NCBI GenBank assembly: GCA_014337915.1
Contig: QUBU01000011.1
Location: 1-64,000 of the forward strand
DNA from: Gammaproteobacteria bacterium
Lineage (GTDB): Bacteria; Pseudomonadota; Gammaproteobacteria; Steroidobacterales; GCA-2729495
DNA: 64,000 nucleotides
Reading direction: 5' to 3'
Shown in pieces: positions 24,907 to 34,354 of the stretch; position 1 is the first letter of the stretch; each line of letters starts with the position of its first letter. Position numbers and translations under genes: made by a program. The notes below the pieces were generated by a model that saw only the letters and a list, made by a program, of their open reading frames with translations, was not told where the DNA came from and made no database searches.

Positions 24907-26304
24907 TCAGCTGCTGGCGGCCGCCGTGGCGGCCTGCTCCGCCGCCCGGTTCTTCAATGCGCCCGACAGCAGCAGGGCCCCGACCAGCAGCAGGCCGATG
25001 GCGAGGAAGGCATGCTGGAAGCCGCCCGGCGTGCCGGCATGCGAGGCGGCCACCGCACCGACGTAGGCCGTGCCGGTGATCTGGCCGATGGAGAGCACCA
25101 CCGAGAGCAGCCCCTGGGCGGCGGCACGCTGCGCTTCGCCCGCTTCGCTCAGCACCACGTAGCGCAGCGGCGCACCGAGCAGCGAGGAGAGGCCAAAGCC
25201 GGAGAGCACCTGGGCGACCACGAACCAGACGATGTCGGTGCCGAGCAGCGCGAACACGAAGTAGCCGAGCGCGGTCAGCAGCAGGCCACCCTGGATGACG
25301 AGCTTGGAACCGACGCGATCGAGCAGGCGGCCGGCCACCGGCGAGCCGATGATCAGCGCTACCACGGTGGGCAGCAGCCACAGCGTCGCCTCGTACGGCT
25401 CCATGTTGAATGAGGCCACCGCGAAAGTCGGCAGGAAGATGCCGCTGGTCTCCGACACACCGGTGCACACCGCGATGAGGCCGGCGATGTTCATCTGCCG
25501 CGACTGGAACATGCGGGTCTGCAGCACCGGATCGCCGGCGGACTTCTCCATGCGCCAGAACAGCGGCATCAGCACCAGCGACAGCATGATCAGGCCGCCG
25601 ATGCGCGGGTGGAGCATGCCGAGCCAGGGCTCGTTCTGGTCGAGCCCGGTGATACCGAGCGCGAGCGAGCCGAGGATCACCGCCAGCAGCAGCATGCCGG
25701 GGAAATCGAAGGGCTTGGGATTGGCCGGCCGGATCGCCGGCAGCAGGCGCATGGCACCGATGATCAACCCGACCGCGATCGGCAGGTTGATCAGGAACAG
25801 CCAGTGCCAGGTGCCGAACTTGAGGATCAGGATCGCCACCAGCGGCCCGACCAGGAAGGCCATGCCGAACACCGCGCCGATGAGCCCGAGCGCACTGCCG
25901 CGCTTCTCCGGCGGGAAGGTGTCGCCGATCACCGCCGCGGCCACCGGCAGGATGGCGCCACCACCGCAGGCCTGCACCGCGCGCCCGGCCAGCAGCATCT
26001 CGAAGCTGGAAGCGCTGGCGACGATGAGCGAGCCGGTGCCAAACAGCAGCGCTCCGATCATGTAGATGATGCGCCGGCCGAAACGGTCCGACAGCTTCGC
26101 CATCAGCGGCGTGCCGATCAGGCTGGTGAGGATGTAGAGGTTGGATATCCAGGCCAGCTGGCGGCTGGTGACGCCGAACTCCTCCTGGATGGCCGGGAAG
26201 GCCGGCCCGATGATGGCGATGTCCAGCGCGCCCATGAGCACGCCGACGAACAGCAGGAGCAGGATCTTGTTGCGTTGTTTCTCGTCCATGCCGGTCTCGT
26301 TCAC
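24907..26304 (-). CDS. MFS drug exporter, DHA2 (EmrB/QacA-like) family
   Basis: 465 residues with about 12-14 hydrophobic helices. The signature loop GTPLMAKLSDRFGRRIIYMIG (motif A) and the motif C-like region GLIGAVFGMAFLVGPLVA are clear, as is the opening LFVGVLMGALDIAIIGPAFPAIQEEFGVT. It should export drugs or other hydrophobic compounds by proton antiport. The C-terminal tail is short and alanine-rich. It lies directly downstream of tRNA-Gly and upstream of crcB. No regulator or fusion protein adjoins it, so the substrate is unknown. Confidence 0.9.
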   Translation of the reverse strand: MNETGMDEKQRNKILLLLFVGVLMGALDIAIIGPAFPAIQEEFGVTSRQLAWISNLYILTSLIGTPLMAKLSDRFGRRIIYMIGALLFGTGSLIVASASSFEMLLAGRAVQACGGGAILPVAAAVIGDTFPPEKRGSALGLIGAVFGMAFLVGPLVAILILKFGTWHWLFLINLPIAVGLIIGAMRLLPAIRPANPKPFDFPGMLLLAVILGSLALGITGLDQNEPWLGMLHPRIGGLIMLSLVLMPLFWRMEKSAGDPVLQTRMFQSRQMNIAGLIAVCTGVSETSGIFLPTFAVASFNMEPYEATLWLLPTVVALIIGSPVAGRLLDRVGSKLVIQGGLLLTALGYFVFALLGTDIVWFVVAQVLSGFGLSSLLGAPLRYVVLSEAGEAQRAAAQGLLSVVLSIGQITGTAYVGAVAASHAGTPGGFQHAFLAIGLLLVGALLLSGALKNRAAEQAATAAASS

Positions 26305-26341
26305 TGCGGAGAAAAGGCCCCGTCGGGGGCCTTGCGGAATC

Positions 26342-26415
26342 TGGAGCGGGTGATGGGAATCGAACCCACGTTAGTAGCTTGGGAAGCTACAGTTCTACCA
26401 TTGAACTACACCCGC
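26342..26415 (-). tRNA. tRNA-Gly (anticodon CCC)
   Basis: 74 nt with encoded CCA. Acceptor 5' GCGGGTG pairs with 3' CACCCGC, discriminator U. The anticodon stem-loop is GTAGC-TTCCCAA-GCTAC with CCC in the loop, and the T-arm is GTGGGTTCGATTCCCAT. It lies between the DHA2 exporter and trmB. Confidence 0.96.
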
Positions 26416-26572
26416 GCTGCCGCGGAGTTTAAGTGTCCGCCACTCGGTGCAGCAAGCCGGAAAGCCCGCAACCGGCCGTGCTGGGACACCGGGCGACGAC
26501 ACTGTCCCAGGATGCAGCGGCAGGCTAATCTGTGCGCCTCCCCGCAACCGGCGAACGCCACCCGCATCCAGC

Positions 26573-27280
26573 ATGACTGCGCCACCGGACATCGAGGCCG
26601 GGCCGCCTCCGGGCCACCGTGCCATCCGCAGCTACACCCTGCGCGCCGGGCGCATCACCGTGGCCCAGCGGCGCGCACTGCAGGAACTCTGGCCGCGCTA
26701 CGGCCTGGAGTTCGCGCCCCGGCCGCTCGAGCCGCGCCAGGTCTTCGGCCGCGAGGCGCCGCTGGTCATGGAGATCGGCTTCGGTGACGGCGAACTGCTG
26801 GCGGCCATGGCGGCCGCGGAGCCGGAGCGCGATTTCCTCGGTGTCGAAGTGCACGAGCCCGGCATCGGCCATGCGCTGCTGCTCGCCGAACGGCTCGGTC
26901 TGCGCAACCTGCGCTTCATCCGCCACGATGCAGTAGAGGTGCTGGCGCAACAGCTGGCCGACGCCAGCCTCGCGCGCCTGCAGCTGTTCTTCCCCGATCC
27001 CTGGCCGAAGAAACGCCACCACAAGCGGCGCCTGGTGCAGCCCGCGTTCGTGGGGCTGGTGGCGCGCCGGCTCGCCCCGGGCGGGATATTCCACGTCGCC
27101 ACCGACTGGGCACCCTACGCGGAGCACATCGAGGCCGTAGTGGCTGGCGAGCCGGCATTCGCGCAACCGCCGCTGCCGGCGGCGTCGCGCCCGCGCACCC
27201 GCTTCGAGCGCCGCGGCGAACGCCTGGGCCACGAGGTCTGGGAGCGTGCCTGGCAGCGCTCGACCCGGCCTGCGGGCTGA
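26573..27280 (+). CDS. trmB: tRNA (guanine-N7-)-methyltransferase
   Basis: 235 residues. Methylates G46 in the variable loop of tRNAs. The Rossmann fold has MEIGFGDGELLAAMA (AdoMet motif I, about 65-79), FLGVEVHEPGIG (motif II) and LQLFFPDPWPKKRHHKRRL, the family's most characteristic stretch. The N-terminal YTLRAGRITVAQRRAL region is also typical. I start it at ATG 26573; an upstream frame extension reaching 26447 runs through tRNA-flanking DNA and looks non-coding. It lies next to tRNA-Gly but is transcribed divergently from it. Confidence 0.95.
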   Translation: MTAPPDIEAGPPPGHRAIRSYTLRAGRITVAQRRALQELWPRYGLEFAPRPLEPRQVFGREAPLVMEIGFGDGELLAAMAAAEPERDFLGVEVHEPGIGHALLLAERLGLRNLRFIRHDAVEVLAQQLADASLARLQLFFPDPWPKKRHHKRRLVQPAFVGLVARRLAPGGIFHVATDWAPYAEHIEAVVAGEPAFAQPPLPAASRPRTRFERRGERLGHEVWERAWQRSTRPAG

Positions 27281-27344
27281 GTTATAAATGAGTCGTGCCC
27301 GGGCGGTGATCCCCACCGCAGCAGCCACATTCGGAACAAGAACG

Positions 27345-27635
27345 ATGACAGAAATATCCCCGGTCGTGGGCAACTGGTACAAGCAGGAGAACGGCGATCG
27401 CTTCGAGGTCGTCGCCCTGGACAGGGCTGATGGCACGGTGGAGATCCAGTACTACGACGGCACCATCGAGGAACTCGACTTCGACTCCTGGCAGGAGATG
27501 GAGATCGAGGAGACCGAGGCGCCCGACGACTGGACCGGGTCCGTGGACGTGGACGAGGAAGAGTTCGAGGACCTGCAGGACAGGCCGGAAGAAAACTTCG
27601 ACGATCCGCTCGAGTACCTCGACCGCCAGGAGTAG
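27345..27635 (+). CDS. DUF6763-like small acidic protein
   Basis: 96 residues, strongly acidic. The N-terminal half (PVVGNWYKQENGDRFEVVALDRADGTVEIQYYDGTIEELDFDSWQEM) matches the DUF6763 family found in gammaproteobacteria, as I recall it. It probably folds as a small beta-barrel. The C-terminal half is Asp/Glu-rich and likely disordered. It follows trmB by about 60 bases on the same strand and may share its transcript. Function unknown. Confidence 0.75.
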   Translation: MTEISPVVGNWYKQENGDRFEVVALDRADGTVEIQYYDGTIEELDFDSWQEMEIEETEAPDDWTGSVDVDEEEFEDLQDRPEENFDDPLEYLDRQE

Positions 27636-27644
27636 GCGCGCCGC

Positions 27645-28964
27645 CTAGGCCGCGCGCGCCCGGCGCGCCACGAGCATCGACAGCAGGATGGCCGGCAGGC
27701 CCATCGCCGAGGCGTAGAGGAAGAAGCTGACCCAGTCGCTGGCCTCGACCACCATGCCGGAGAAGCCGCCGATGAAGTTGCCGAGCACCGTCATCAGCGC
27801 GGAGAACAGTGCGTACTGGGTCGCGGTGTAGGACACGCTCGTCAGGCTCGACAGGTAGGCGATGAACACCGTGCCGGCGAAGCCCGCCGCCAGGTTGTCC
27901 GCCGAGATGGTCACCATCAGGAAGCGCAGGTCCGGCTGGCCATGCCAGGCCAGCACGGCGAACAGCATGTTGGTGGTTGCCACCAGGATCGCCCCGGCCA
28001 CCAGTGGCCGCACCGCACCCCAGCGCGCCACCGCAACACCGCCGAGCGCCGCGCCGGCCAGCGTCAGCGCGAAACCGAACACCTTGGCGATGGTGGCGAT
28101 CTGCGACAGCGAGAAGCCGATGCTGATGTAGAAGGGGTTGGCCATGACGCCGAGGATCAGGTCGCTGATGCGGTAGCAGGCGATGAAGCCGAGCAGCACG
28201 AAAGCCCAGGCGCCGTTGCGGCGGAAAAAATCCGCGAATGGGCCGACCACCGCGGAGGCGAACCAGTCGCGCAGCCGCCGCGCCGCGGACCCACCTGCCG
28301 CGGCCGCGGTGGCATCGGCAGCGGACTCGCGCGGCGGCTCCTCGATGATGAACACCGTCACCACGCCCACCAGCATCAGCGCCGCCATGGCGTGGTAGGC
28401 GGCCGGCCAGGACATGAAGTCGGCGATGAACAGCGCGCCCGCCCCCGCCGCCAGCATCGCCAGCCGGTAGCCGAACTGGTAGGCCGCGGCCATGGCGCCC
28501 TGCAGGCGCTGTGCCACCGCCTCGATGCGCCAGGCGTCGATGGCGATGTCCTGCGTCGCCGAGCAGAACGCGACCGCCACCGACAGCCAGGCGACGCGCA
28601 GCAGATCCCCGGCGGGATCCGCCCCGGCGAGGCCCATGAGCGCCGCGGCGACGCCAGCCTGCGCCAGCAGCATCCAGCTGCGTCGCCGGCCCAGCCAGGC
28701 GCCGACGCCCGGCAGCGGAATGCGATCCACCAGAGGCGCCCAGAGGAACTTCAGCGAGTAGGTCATGCCGACCCAGGCGAACATGCCGATGCTGGATTTC
28801 TGCACCCCGGCCGTGGCGAGCCAGGCCGAGAGCGTGGCGAACACCAGCGGGAACGGCAGTCCGGCGGAAAAACCGAGGAACAGCATCGCCAGCACGCGGC
28901 GGTGCAGATAGACGCCGAGCCCGGAGCGCGGGGCCTCGTCCCCGGCCGCGGGTTCAGCCGGCAT
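27645..28964 (-). CDS. ampG: AmpG-type muropeptide MFS transporter
   Basis: 439 residues with 12-14 spans. AmpG features include LFLGFSAGLPFPLVFATLSAWLATAGV, FAWVGMTYSLKFLWAPLVDRIPLP and FCSATQDIAIDAWRIEA. The transporter brings GlcNAc-anhydro-muropeptides into the cytoplasm for cell-wall recycling and, in some bacteria, signals beta-lactamase induction. The ATG at 28964 lies 11 bases inside the end of xthA, so the two are coupled. Convergent with the DUF6763 gene. Confidence 0.9.
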   Translation of the reverse strand: MPAEPAAGDEAPRSGLGVYLHRRVLAMLFLGFSAGLPFPLVFATLSAWLATAGVQKSSIGMFAWVGMTYSLKFLWAPLVDRIPLPGVGAWLGRRRSWMLLAQAGVAAALMGLAGADPAGDLLRVAWLSVAVAFCSATQDIAIDAWRIEAVAQRLQGAMAAAYQFGYRLAMLAAGAGALFIADFMSWPAAYHAMAALMLVGVVTVFIIEEPPRESAADATAAAAGGSAARRLRDWFASAVVGPFADFFRRNGAWAFVLLGFIACYRISDLILGVMANPFYISIGFSLSQIATIAKVFGFALTLAGAALGGVAVARWGAVRPLVAGAILVATTNMLFAVLAWHGQPDLRFLMVTISADNLAAGFAGTVFIAYLSSLTSVSYTATQYALFSALMTVLGNFIGGFSGMVVEASDWVSFFLYASAMGLPAILLSMLVARRARAA

Positions 28965-29730
28965 CCAGGCGGTAATCCATGATGAGCGGCGCGTGGTCGG
29001 AAAAGCGCTTGCGCTTGTAGATGCCGGCGTCCTCCACGCGGCTGGCGAGTTCTGGCGACACCAGCTGGTAGTCGATGCGCCAGCCGACGTTCTTCGCCCA
29101 GGCCTGGCCGCGGTTGGACCACCAGGTGTACTGCTCGGGCCGGTCATCGACGAGGCGGAAGGCGTCCTTCAGGCCGACCTCGCCCAGCACCTCGTCCATC
29201 CAGGCGCGCTCCTCGGGCAGGAACCCCGAGTTCTTCTGGTTGGCGCGCCAGTTCTTCAGGTCGATTTCCCGGTGGGCGATGTTCCAGTCGCCGCAGATGA
29301 CGTAGCGCCGGCCATCCCTGCGGATGCGGCGCAGGTGCTCCATGAACGCCTTCATGAAGCGGAACTTGGACTGCTGGCGGTGCTCGCCGGCGGAACCCGA
29401 GGGCACGTAGAGCGAGACGATGCTCAGGTCGCCGAAGCGCACTTCGAGGTAGCGGCCCTCGTGGTCGAACTCCGGCGTGCCGAAGCCGCGTACCAGGCCG
29501 TCGGGATGCTCGCGGGTGAGCAGCGCCACCCCGGAATAGCCCTTCTTCACCGCCGGCTCGTAGTAGGCATAGAAGGATTTCGAGGTGAACGGCGGTTCGG
29601 CGAGGTGCTCCGGCCCTGCCTTGATCTCCTGCAGGCAGATGACGTCCGCGCGCTGCCGCGGCAGCCATTCGAACAGGCCCTTGCGGGCCGCCGCGCGGAT
29701 GCCGTTGACGTTCAGGGTGATGATGCGCAT
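28954..29730 (-). CDS. xthA: Exodeoxyribonuclease III (AP endonuclease)
   Basis: 258 residues, family length. Motifs of the EEP nuclease fold are intact: MRIITLNVNGIRAA at the N-terminus, ICLQEIKA (metal-binding Glu), YSGVALLTRE, YVPSG, ICGDWNIAHREID (Asp-Asn pair), WWSNRG and the C-terminal SDHAPLIMD catalytic Asp-His. It repairs abasic sites and trims 3' blocks. The ATG at 29730 is placed at the conserved MRI opening. It is divergent from pyrE with only 70 bases between the starts. Confidence 0.96.
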   Translation of the reverse strand: MRIITLNVNGIRAAARKGLFEWLPRQRADVICLQEIKAGPEHLAEPPFTSKSFYAYYEPAVKKGYSGVALLTREHPDGLVRGFGTPEFDHEGRYLEVRFGDLSIVSLYVPSGSAGEHRQQSKFRFMKAFMEHLRRIRRDGRRYVICGDWNIAHREIDLKNWRANQKNSGFLPEERAWMDEVLGEVGLKDAFRLVDDRPEQYTWWSNRGQAWAKNVGWRIDYQLVSPELASRVEDAGIYKRKRFSDHAPLIMDYRLDAG

Positions 29731-29800
29731 GCCGTGATCGCGATGCCGCCCGCCATGCGATACTCTACCAGAAGGCGCCGCGGGCGCCGGGGACTGCGGC

Positions 29801-30448
29801 ATGCGCGCTTATAAGACGGAGTTCATCGAGCTGGCGCTGGAGATCGGCGCGCTGAGGTTCGGTCAGTTCAAGCTCAAGTCGGGGCGCATCAGCCCGTACT
29901 TCTTCAACTCCGGGGTGTTCAACACCGGCTATGCGGTCGCCAAGCTCGGCCGCTACTACGCCGCCGCCGCGCGCGAGTCCGGCATCGAGTTTGACCTGCT
30001 GTTTGGCCCGGCCTACAAGGGCATCCCGCTGGTGACGCTGACCGCCGCGGCACTCGCCGAGCACCATGGCCTGGACCGGCCCTTCTGCTTCAACCGCAAG
30101 GAGATCAAGGACCACGGCGAGGGCGGGCTGATCGTCGGCGCGCCCATGGGCGGGCGCGTGCTGATCGTCGACGACGTCATCACCGCGGGCACCGCCATCC
30201 GCGAGTCCGTGGACGTGATCCGCGCCGCCGGCGGCGAGCCGGCCGGGGTGCTGATCGCCCTGGACCGCCAGGAGCGCGGCAGCGGCACAATGTCCGCGGT
30301 GCAGGAGGTGCAGGCCAACTACGGGGTGAAGGTCACCAGCATCATCGGCCTGGACGACCTCGTGGAGCACCTCGAGGGCAGCACCGCCTTCGGCCAGCAC
30401 CTGACGCTGGTGGCCGACTACCGCCAGCGCTACGGCGTCCGCGGCTGA
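29801..30448 (+). CDS. pyrE: Orotate phosphoribosyltransferase
   Basis: 215 residues. Converts orotate and PRPP to OMP in pyrimidine synthesis. The family opening [38 protein letters not shown], the orotate/loop region [14 protein letters not shown] and the PRPP motif [13 protein letters not shown] are all intact. A G+C-rich stretch (GGCGCCGCGGGCGCC) lies just before the start and could form a leader hairpin. Downstream is a perfect palindrome at 30464-30482. Confidence 0.96.
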   Translation: MRAYKTEFIELALEIGALRFGQFKLKSGRISPYFFNSGVFNTGYAVAKLGRYYAAAARESGIEFDLLFGPAYKGIPLVTLTAAALAEHHGLDRPFCFNRKEIKDHGEGGLIVGAPMGGRVLIVDDVITAGTAIRESVDVIRAAGGEPAGVLIALDRQERGSGTMSAVQEVQANYGVKVTSIIGLDDLVEHLEGSTAFGQHLTLVADYRQRYGVRG

Positions 30449-30463
30449 GCAGCAGCGCACAGC

Positions 30464-30482
30464 GCGCCCGGGACCCGGGCGC
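30464..30482. repeat. Perfect inverted repeat downstream of pyrE
   Basis: GCGCCCGGG-A-CCCGGGCGC is a perfect 19-base palindrome 16 bases after the pyrE stop. No run of T follows, so it is at best a Rho-aided or processing hairpin. A second G+C dyad (GCCGCCG...CGGCGGC) lies a little downstream. Confidence 0.45.
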
Positions 30483-30581
30483 AGCGCCGCCGATTCCGGA
30501 CCTGGGTCACTGTTCCGCGGCGGCAGGCGGCGGGATAATCTGCCAGTTGCCGGGCGGGGTTGCCCGGTCGGGCGCACAGTC

Positions 30582-31274
30582 ATGAACCGTACAGCAGGCA
30601 GGCTCGCGGCCGCGGCCCTCGCGGTCCTCATTCCCATCGCCAGCACGTACTCCGCCACCTCCCCGGCCAGGCGGCCGGCGGCCAAGCCGTCGGGCGAGAC
30701 CAAGACCTATCGCTGGGTGGACAAGGATGGCGTGGTGCATTTCGGCGACAGCGTGCCGCCTGAGTACGCCACCAGCGAGAAGCAGGTGCTGAACGACTAC
30801 GGCGTGCCGGTCAGCACCGAGGGCGGCAAGCGCAGTGCCGAGCAGATCGCGGCGGACAAGGCCGCTGCGAAGAAGGCCGAGCAGGAACGCCAGAAGGCCA
30901 TCCTCGCCGCGCGCCGCGACCAGGTGCTGCTCGACACCTACCTGTCGGTGGAGGAGATCGAAGCGCTGCGCGACCGGCGCATCGAGCTCATCGATACCCA
31001 GATCAAGGTGACCGAGAACTACCTGCAGGGCCTGCGCGACATCCTGCAGAAGCTGCAGGCCGAGGCCGCCGGCTTCAAGCCCTACAGTCCCGATCCGCAG
31101 GCGCCACCCATCGACCAGCGGCTGGCGAAGGAGCTCTCGAACACCATGGACTCCATCATGCTGTACGAGAAGAACCTGGCCGACACCAGGAACCGCAAGG
31201 CGGACGTGGTCGGCCAGTTCACCGCCGACATCAGCCGCTTCAAGGAACTGAAGGCCGCAGCGCCGCAGGAGTGA
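30582..31274 (+). CDS. Secreted DUF4124-domain coiled-coil protein
   Basis: 230 residues. An N-terminal signal peptide (AAALAVLIPIASTYSA) precedes a DUF4124 domain with its standard core KTYRWVDKDGVVHFGDSVPPE (about 40-62). From about 85 to 225 the sequence is long charged helix suited to coiled coil. DUF4124 is a short envelope domain of unknown role in proteobacteria. The gene stands alone, convergent with dut. Confidence 0.82.
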   Translation: MNRTAGRLAAAALAVLIPIASTYSATSPARRPAAKPSGETKTYRWVDKDGVVHFGDSVPPEYATSEKQVLNDYGVPVSTEGGKRSAEQIAADKAAAKKAEQERQKAILAARRDQVLLDTYLSVEEIEALRDRRIELIDTQIKVTENYLQGLRDILQKLQAEAAGFKPYSPDPQAPPIDQRLAKELSNTMDSIMLYEKNLADTRNRKADVVGQFTADISRFKELKAAAPQE

Positions 31275-31304
31275 GGCGCCGCTGCCGGATGCCTCCGGCG
31301 GGCA

Positions 31305-31769
31305 TCAGCGCTGGCCGGTATGGCCAAAGCCGCCCGCGCCGCGCTCGCTGGCGGTGAACTCCGCAACCAGCTCGAACTGCGCCTGCAGCACCGGCACGAA
31401 GACCATCTGCGCCAGGCGCGCGCCCGGCTCGATGATGAAAGCCTCGCGGCCGCGGTTCCACACCGAAACCATGACCTGCCCCTGGTAGTCCGAGTCGATC
31501 AGGCCGACCAGGTTGCCGAGCACGATGCCATGCTTGTGGCCGAGCCCCGAGCGCGGCAGGATCAGCGCCGCCAGACCCGGATCGGCCATGTGCACGGCCA
31601 TCCCCGTGGGCACCAGCGTCGTGGCCCCGGGCTCGAGCAGCAGGTTCTCCGCCACGCAGGCGCGCAGGTCGATGCCTGCCGAACCCGTGGTGGCGTAGTC
31701 GGGCAGCGGGAATTCACCGCCGAGGCGCGGATCGAGGATCCGCAGCTGGACGCGCGGGCGGGCACTCAC
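31305..31769 (-). CDS. dut: Deoxyuridine 5'-triphosphate nucleotidohydrolase
   Basis: 154 residues, trimeric dUTPase. All five motifs are present: GSAGIDLRA (1), [11 protein letters not shown] (2), [13 protein letters not shown] (3), RLAQMVF (4) and the C-terminal [11 protein letters not shown] arm (5). It hydrolyses dUTP to dUMP, keeping uracil out of DNA and feeding dTMP synthesis. The start is GTG at 31769, overlapping the stop of coaBC (GTGA). The coaBC-dut order is typical of gammaproteobacteria. Confidence 0.97.
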   Translation of the reverse strand: MSARPRVQLRILDPRLGGEFPLPDYATTGSAGIDLRACVAENLLLEPGATTLVPTGMAVHMADPGLAALILPRSGLGHKHGIVLGNLVGLIDSDYQGQVMVSVWNRGREAFIIEPGARLAQMVFVPVLQAQFELVAEFTASERGAGGFGHTGQR

Positions 31770-33010
31770 GACAGCCGGGGCCGGCGGATGGGCGTGACGC
31801 CGGCCGCGGTGCCGGCGAGGCGCAGCGCGATGGCGGCGACGATGCGCCGCGCGAGTTCCAGCTTGGAAGTCTGCGCGATCTCCTCGCGCCCGCCCGGCCA
31901 GAGCAGCACCGCGCTGTTGTCGTCGCGGTCGAAGCCGAGCTGGTTGCCGACCAGGTTGGCGACGATCATGTCCAGGCCCTTGCGCTGCAGCTTGTCCAGC
32001 GCGTGCTCCTCGAGCTTCTCGGTCTCGGCAGCGAAGCCGACGGTGAACGGCCGTCCCTGCGCCAGCGCAGCGACCGCGGCCAGCACATCGGCGCATTTCA
32101 CCAGGTGCAGGTCCAGCGTCGCCGCCTTCTTCTTGATCTTCTGGCCGGCGGCCTGCTCCGGGCGATAGTCGGACACCGCGGCGGCGCCGATGTAGATGTC
32201 CGCCTGCGCGGCGCGCGCCAGCGTCGCCTCGTGCATCTCGGCCGCGGACTCCACGTCGACGCGTTCCACGCCCGGTGGCGTCGTGATCTGCACCGGCCCG
32301 GCAACCAGCGTTACCCGGGCACCAGCCTCGGCCGCGGCCTGTGCCACAGCGAAGCCCATCTTGCCGGAGCTGCGGTTGCTGATGAACCGCACCGGATCGA
32401 TGGGCTCGCGCGTCGGGCCTGCCGTCACCAGCACGCGCCTGCCGGCCAGCGAGCCGTTCGCCATGCCGGCCAGGGAGACCAGCGCCGCGACGATCTCCGC
32501 CGGTTCGCTCATGCGGCCCGGGCCGCTCTCGCCGCAGGCCTGCGCGCCCTCGGCGGGGCCGACGAAGCGCACGCCGCGAGCGGCGAGCAGCGTACGGTTG
32601 TCACGCGTCGCCGGATGCGCCCACATGACGTGGTTCATGGCTGGCGCCAGCAACAGCGGTGCGCTGGTCGCCAGGCACAGGGTGGTCAGCAGGTCGGGGG
32701 CGAGGCCGGCGGCGAGCTCGGCCATCACATGCGCCGTGGCCGGGGCGATGACCACGTAGTCCGCCCAGCGCGCGAGTTCGATGTGGCCCATGGCGGCCTC
32801 GGCCTGCGCATCCCAGAGGTCCTGGCGCACCGGCTGGCCGGACACGGCCTGGAACACCGTGGGCGCGACCATGCAGGCCGCACTGCGGGTCATGACCACG
32901 CGTACCTCGGCACCCTGGTCACGCAGGCGGCGGACGACATCCGGGCTCTTGTAGGCGGCGATGCCACCTGAGACGCCGAGGAGGATCTTCTTGCCGGCCA
33001 GCAGGCTCAT
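31766..33010 (-). CDS. coaBC: Bifunctional phosphopantothenoylcysteine decarboxylase / phosphopantothenate-cysteine ligase
   Basis: 414 residues. The N-terminal flavoprotein decarboxylase (CoaC) has [18 protein letters not shown], the His-containing [20 protein letters not shown] and PAMNHVMW. The C-terminal ligase (CoaB) begins near residue 185 with [32 protein letters not shown] and carries the [18 protein letters not shown] substrate region. Together they make 4'-phosphopantetheine from 4'-phosphopantothenate, CTP and cysteine for CoA synthesis. The ATG at 33010 fits the family start. coaD at 38.3 kb encodes the next step. Confidence 0.96.
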   Translation of the reverse strand: MSLLAGKKILLGVSGGIAAYKSPDVVRRLRDQGAEVRVVMTRSAACMVAPTVFQAVSGQPVRQDLWDAQAEAAMGHIELARWADYVVIAPATAHVMAELAAGLAPDLLTTLCLATSAPLLLAPAMNHVMWAHPATRDNRTLLAARGVRFVGPAEGAQACGESGPGRMSEPAEIVAALVSLAGMANGSLAGRRVLVTAGPTREPIDPVRFISNRSSGKMGFAVAQAAAEAGARVTLVAGPVQITTPPGVERVDVESAAEMHEATLARAAQADIYIGAAAVSDYRPEQAAGQKIKKKAATLDLHLVKCADVLAAVAALAQGRPFTVGFAAETEKLEEHALDKLQRKGLDMIVANLVGNQLGFDRDDNSAVLLWPGGREEIAQTSKLELARRIVAAIALRLAGTAAGVTPIRRPRLS

Positions 33011-33116
33011 GCAACTAGCGTACAAGAATCGCCCCGCCGGGTGGATCGCTTTGTCCCTGCTGCGGGCAGTTTCGTGACTTGGGTCGCGCCCGCGCCAACC
33101 CGGAGAATGGCCGGCC

Positions 33117-33800
33117 ATGGAAACGCGATCGATCAAGGACTGGCCGCCCGGCGAGCGGCCCCGCGAACGCCTGCGCGGTGCCGGGCCGACCCAGCTGTCG
33201 GATGCCGAGCTGCTGGCGGTGATGCTCGGTCGCGGCGTGCGCGGGGCCTCGGCGGTCGAGCTGGCCCGCAGCCTGCTCGCCACCTTCGGCGGCATCCGCG
33301 GGGTACTCAACGCCAGCCTGGAGGACCTGCAGGGCCTGCGCGGGGTTGGGCCTGGCAAGGCAGCCGCCCTCGTGGCCGTGCGCGAGTGCTGCTGCCGCTA
33401 CCTGCAGCAGAAGCTGGCACCGGGCCGGGCCATTCGCTCCCCGGCCGACAGCCGCGAGTTCCTGCTGGCCCGCCTGCGGGACCGGCCGCAAGAGGTGTTT
33501 TGCTGCCTGTTCCTCGACAATCGCCACCGGGTCCTGGCTTTTGAGGAACTTTTCCAGGGAACTATCGACAACACGACGGTGTACCCCCGGGAGGTCGTGC
33601 GCCAGGTGCTGCGCCGGAACGCGGCGGCCGTGATCCTGGCCCACAACCACCCCTCCGGGGTGGCCGAGCCGAGCGAGGCAGACCAGCTGATCACCCGGCG
33701 CATCCGCGGGGCCCTCGAACTGATCGATGTGCGGCTGCTCGACCACTTCGTCATAGGCGACGGCGTCTGCACCTCGCTTGCCAGCCGCGGCATGCTCTAA
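33117..33800 (+). CDS. radC: RadC/YicR JAB-domain protein
   Basis: 227 residues. An N-terminal helix-hairpin-helix region (GLRGVGPGKAAALVAV) is followed by a JAB/MPN metalloprotease-like domain with the intact metal site His176-Asn-His178-Pro-Ser-Gly and Asp189. Despite the name, a repair role is not established; the fold suggests a Zn-dependent hydrolase. It is divergent from coaBC and directly precedes rpmB-rpmG, the conserved order. Confidence 0.93.
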   Translation: METRSIKDWPPGERPRERLRGAGPTQLSDAELLAVMLGRGVRGASAVELARSLLATFGGIRGVLNASLEDLQGLRGVGPGKAAALVAVRECCCRYLQQKLAPGRAIRSPADSREFLLARLRDRPQEVFCCLFLDNRHRVLAFEELFQGTIDNTTVYPREVVRQVLRRNAAAVILAHNHPSGVAEPSEADQLITRRIRGALELIDVRLLDHFVIGDGVCTSLASRGML

Positions 33801-33804
33801 GGGG

Positions 33805-33833
33805 TTGCCTGAATGGCGGCCGGCTGGTTTAAT
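33805..33833 (+). promoter_or_regulatory. Probable sigma-70 promoter of rpmB-rpmG
   Basis: TTGCCT (33805-33810), 17 bases, then TTTAAT (33828-33833): 4/6 and 5/6 matches to the consensus boxes at ideal spacing, about 60 bases before rpmB. An 8-bp dyad (GGCCGGCT/AGCCGGCC, 33818-33841) overlaps the -10 region and is followed by TTTC. It could end radC transcripts or fold in the leader. Confidence 0.5.
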
Positions 33834-33890
33834 AGCCGGCCTTTCGCCCCGAGCGGGCGATTCAACCACCTGATTCGACAGAGGTTCGTC

Positions 33891-34127
33891 ATGTCGCGCG
33901 TCTGCCAGGTCACCGGCAAGCGGCCGTCCTACGGGAACACGGTTTCCCACGCCAACAACAAGAGCCGGCGCCGCTGGCTGCCGAACCTCCACACGCACCG
34001 CTTCTGGCTGGAGAGCGAGAAGCGCTTCGTGCGGCTGCGGGTCACAACGCGCGGCCTGCGCACCATCGACAAGGTCGGGCTCGAGAAGGTCGTGGCTGAC
34101 CTGCGCGCCCGCGGCGAGAAGGTCTGA
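33891..34127 (+). CDS. rpmB: 50S ribosomal protein L28
   Basis: 78 residues, standard bacterial L28 (bL28): [34 protein letters not shown] at the N-terminus and [20 protein letters not shown] at the C-terminus. A structural protein of the large subunit. It is followed by rpmG after 11 bases, and the pair ends at a strong terminator. Confidence 0.98.
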   Translation: MSRVCQVTGKRPSYGNTVSHANNKSRRRWLPNLHTHRFWLESEKRFVRLRVTTRGLRTIDKVGLEKVVADLRARGEKV

Positions 34128-34138
34128 GGGCAGCAGCC

Positions 34139-34303
34139 ATGGCAAGCAAGCGCGACAAGATCAAGCTCGTGTCCACCGCTGACACCGGCCACTACTACAC
34201 CACCACCAAGAACAAGCGGCTGCATCCGGACAAGATGGAGGTCAACAAATTCGACCCCGTGGTCCGCAAGTACGTGAAGTACAAGGAAGCCAAGATCAAG
34301 TAG
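34139..34303 (+). CDS. rpmG: 50S ribosomal protein L33
   Basis: 54 residues, bL33. It opens [26 protein letters not shown] and ends [11 protein letters not shown]. This is the cysteine-free (zinc-independent) form. Second gene of the rpmBG operon; a Rho-independent terminator starts 6 bases after the stop. Confidence 0.98.
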   Translation: MASKRDKIKLVSTADTGHYYTTTKNKRLHPDKMEVNKFDPVVRKYVKYKEAKIK

Positions 34304-34309
34304 AAAAAA

Positions 34310-34333
34310 AACCGCCGGAAGGCGGTTTTTTTT
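34310..34333. terminator. Bidirectional Rho-independent terminator between rpmG and desA
   Basis: The stem AACCGCC/GGCGGTT has a GGAA loop, flanked by an A-run on the left and eight T on the right. It can terminate rpmBG rightward and the desaturase gene leftward. Confidence 0.95.
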
Positions 34334-34354
34334 CGTCCACTCCCGGCAGCGACC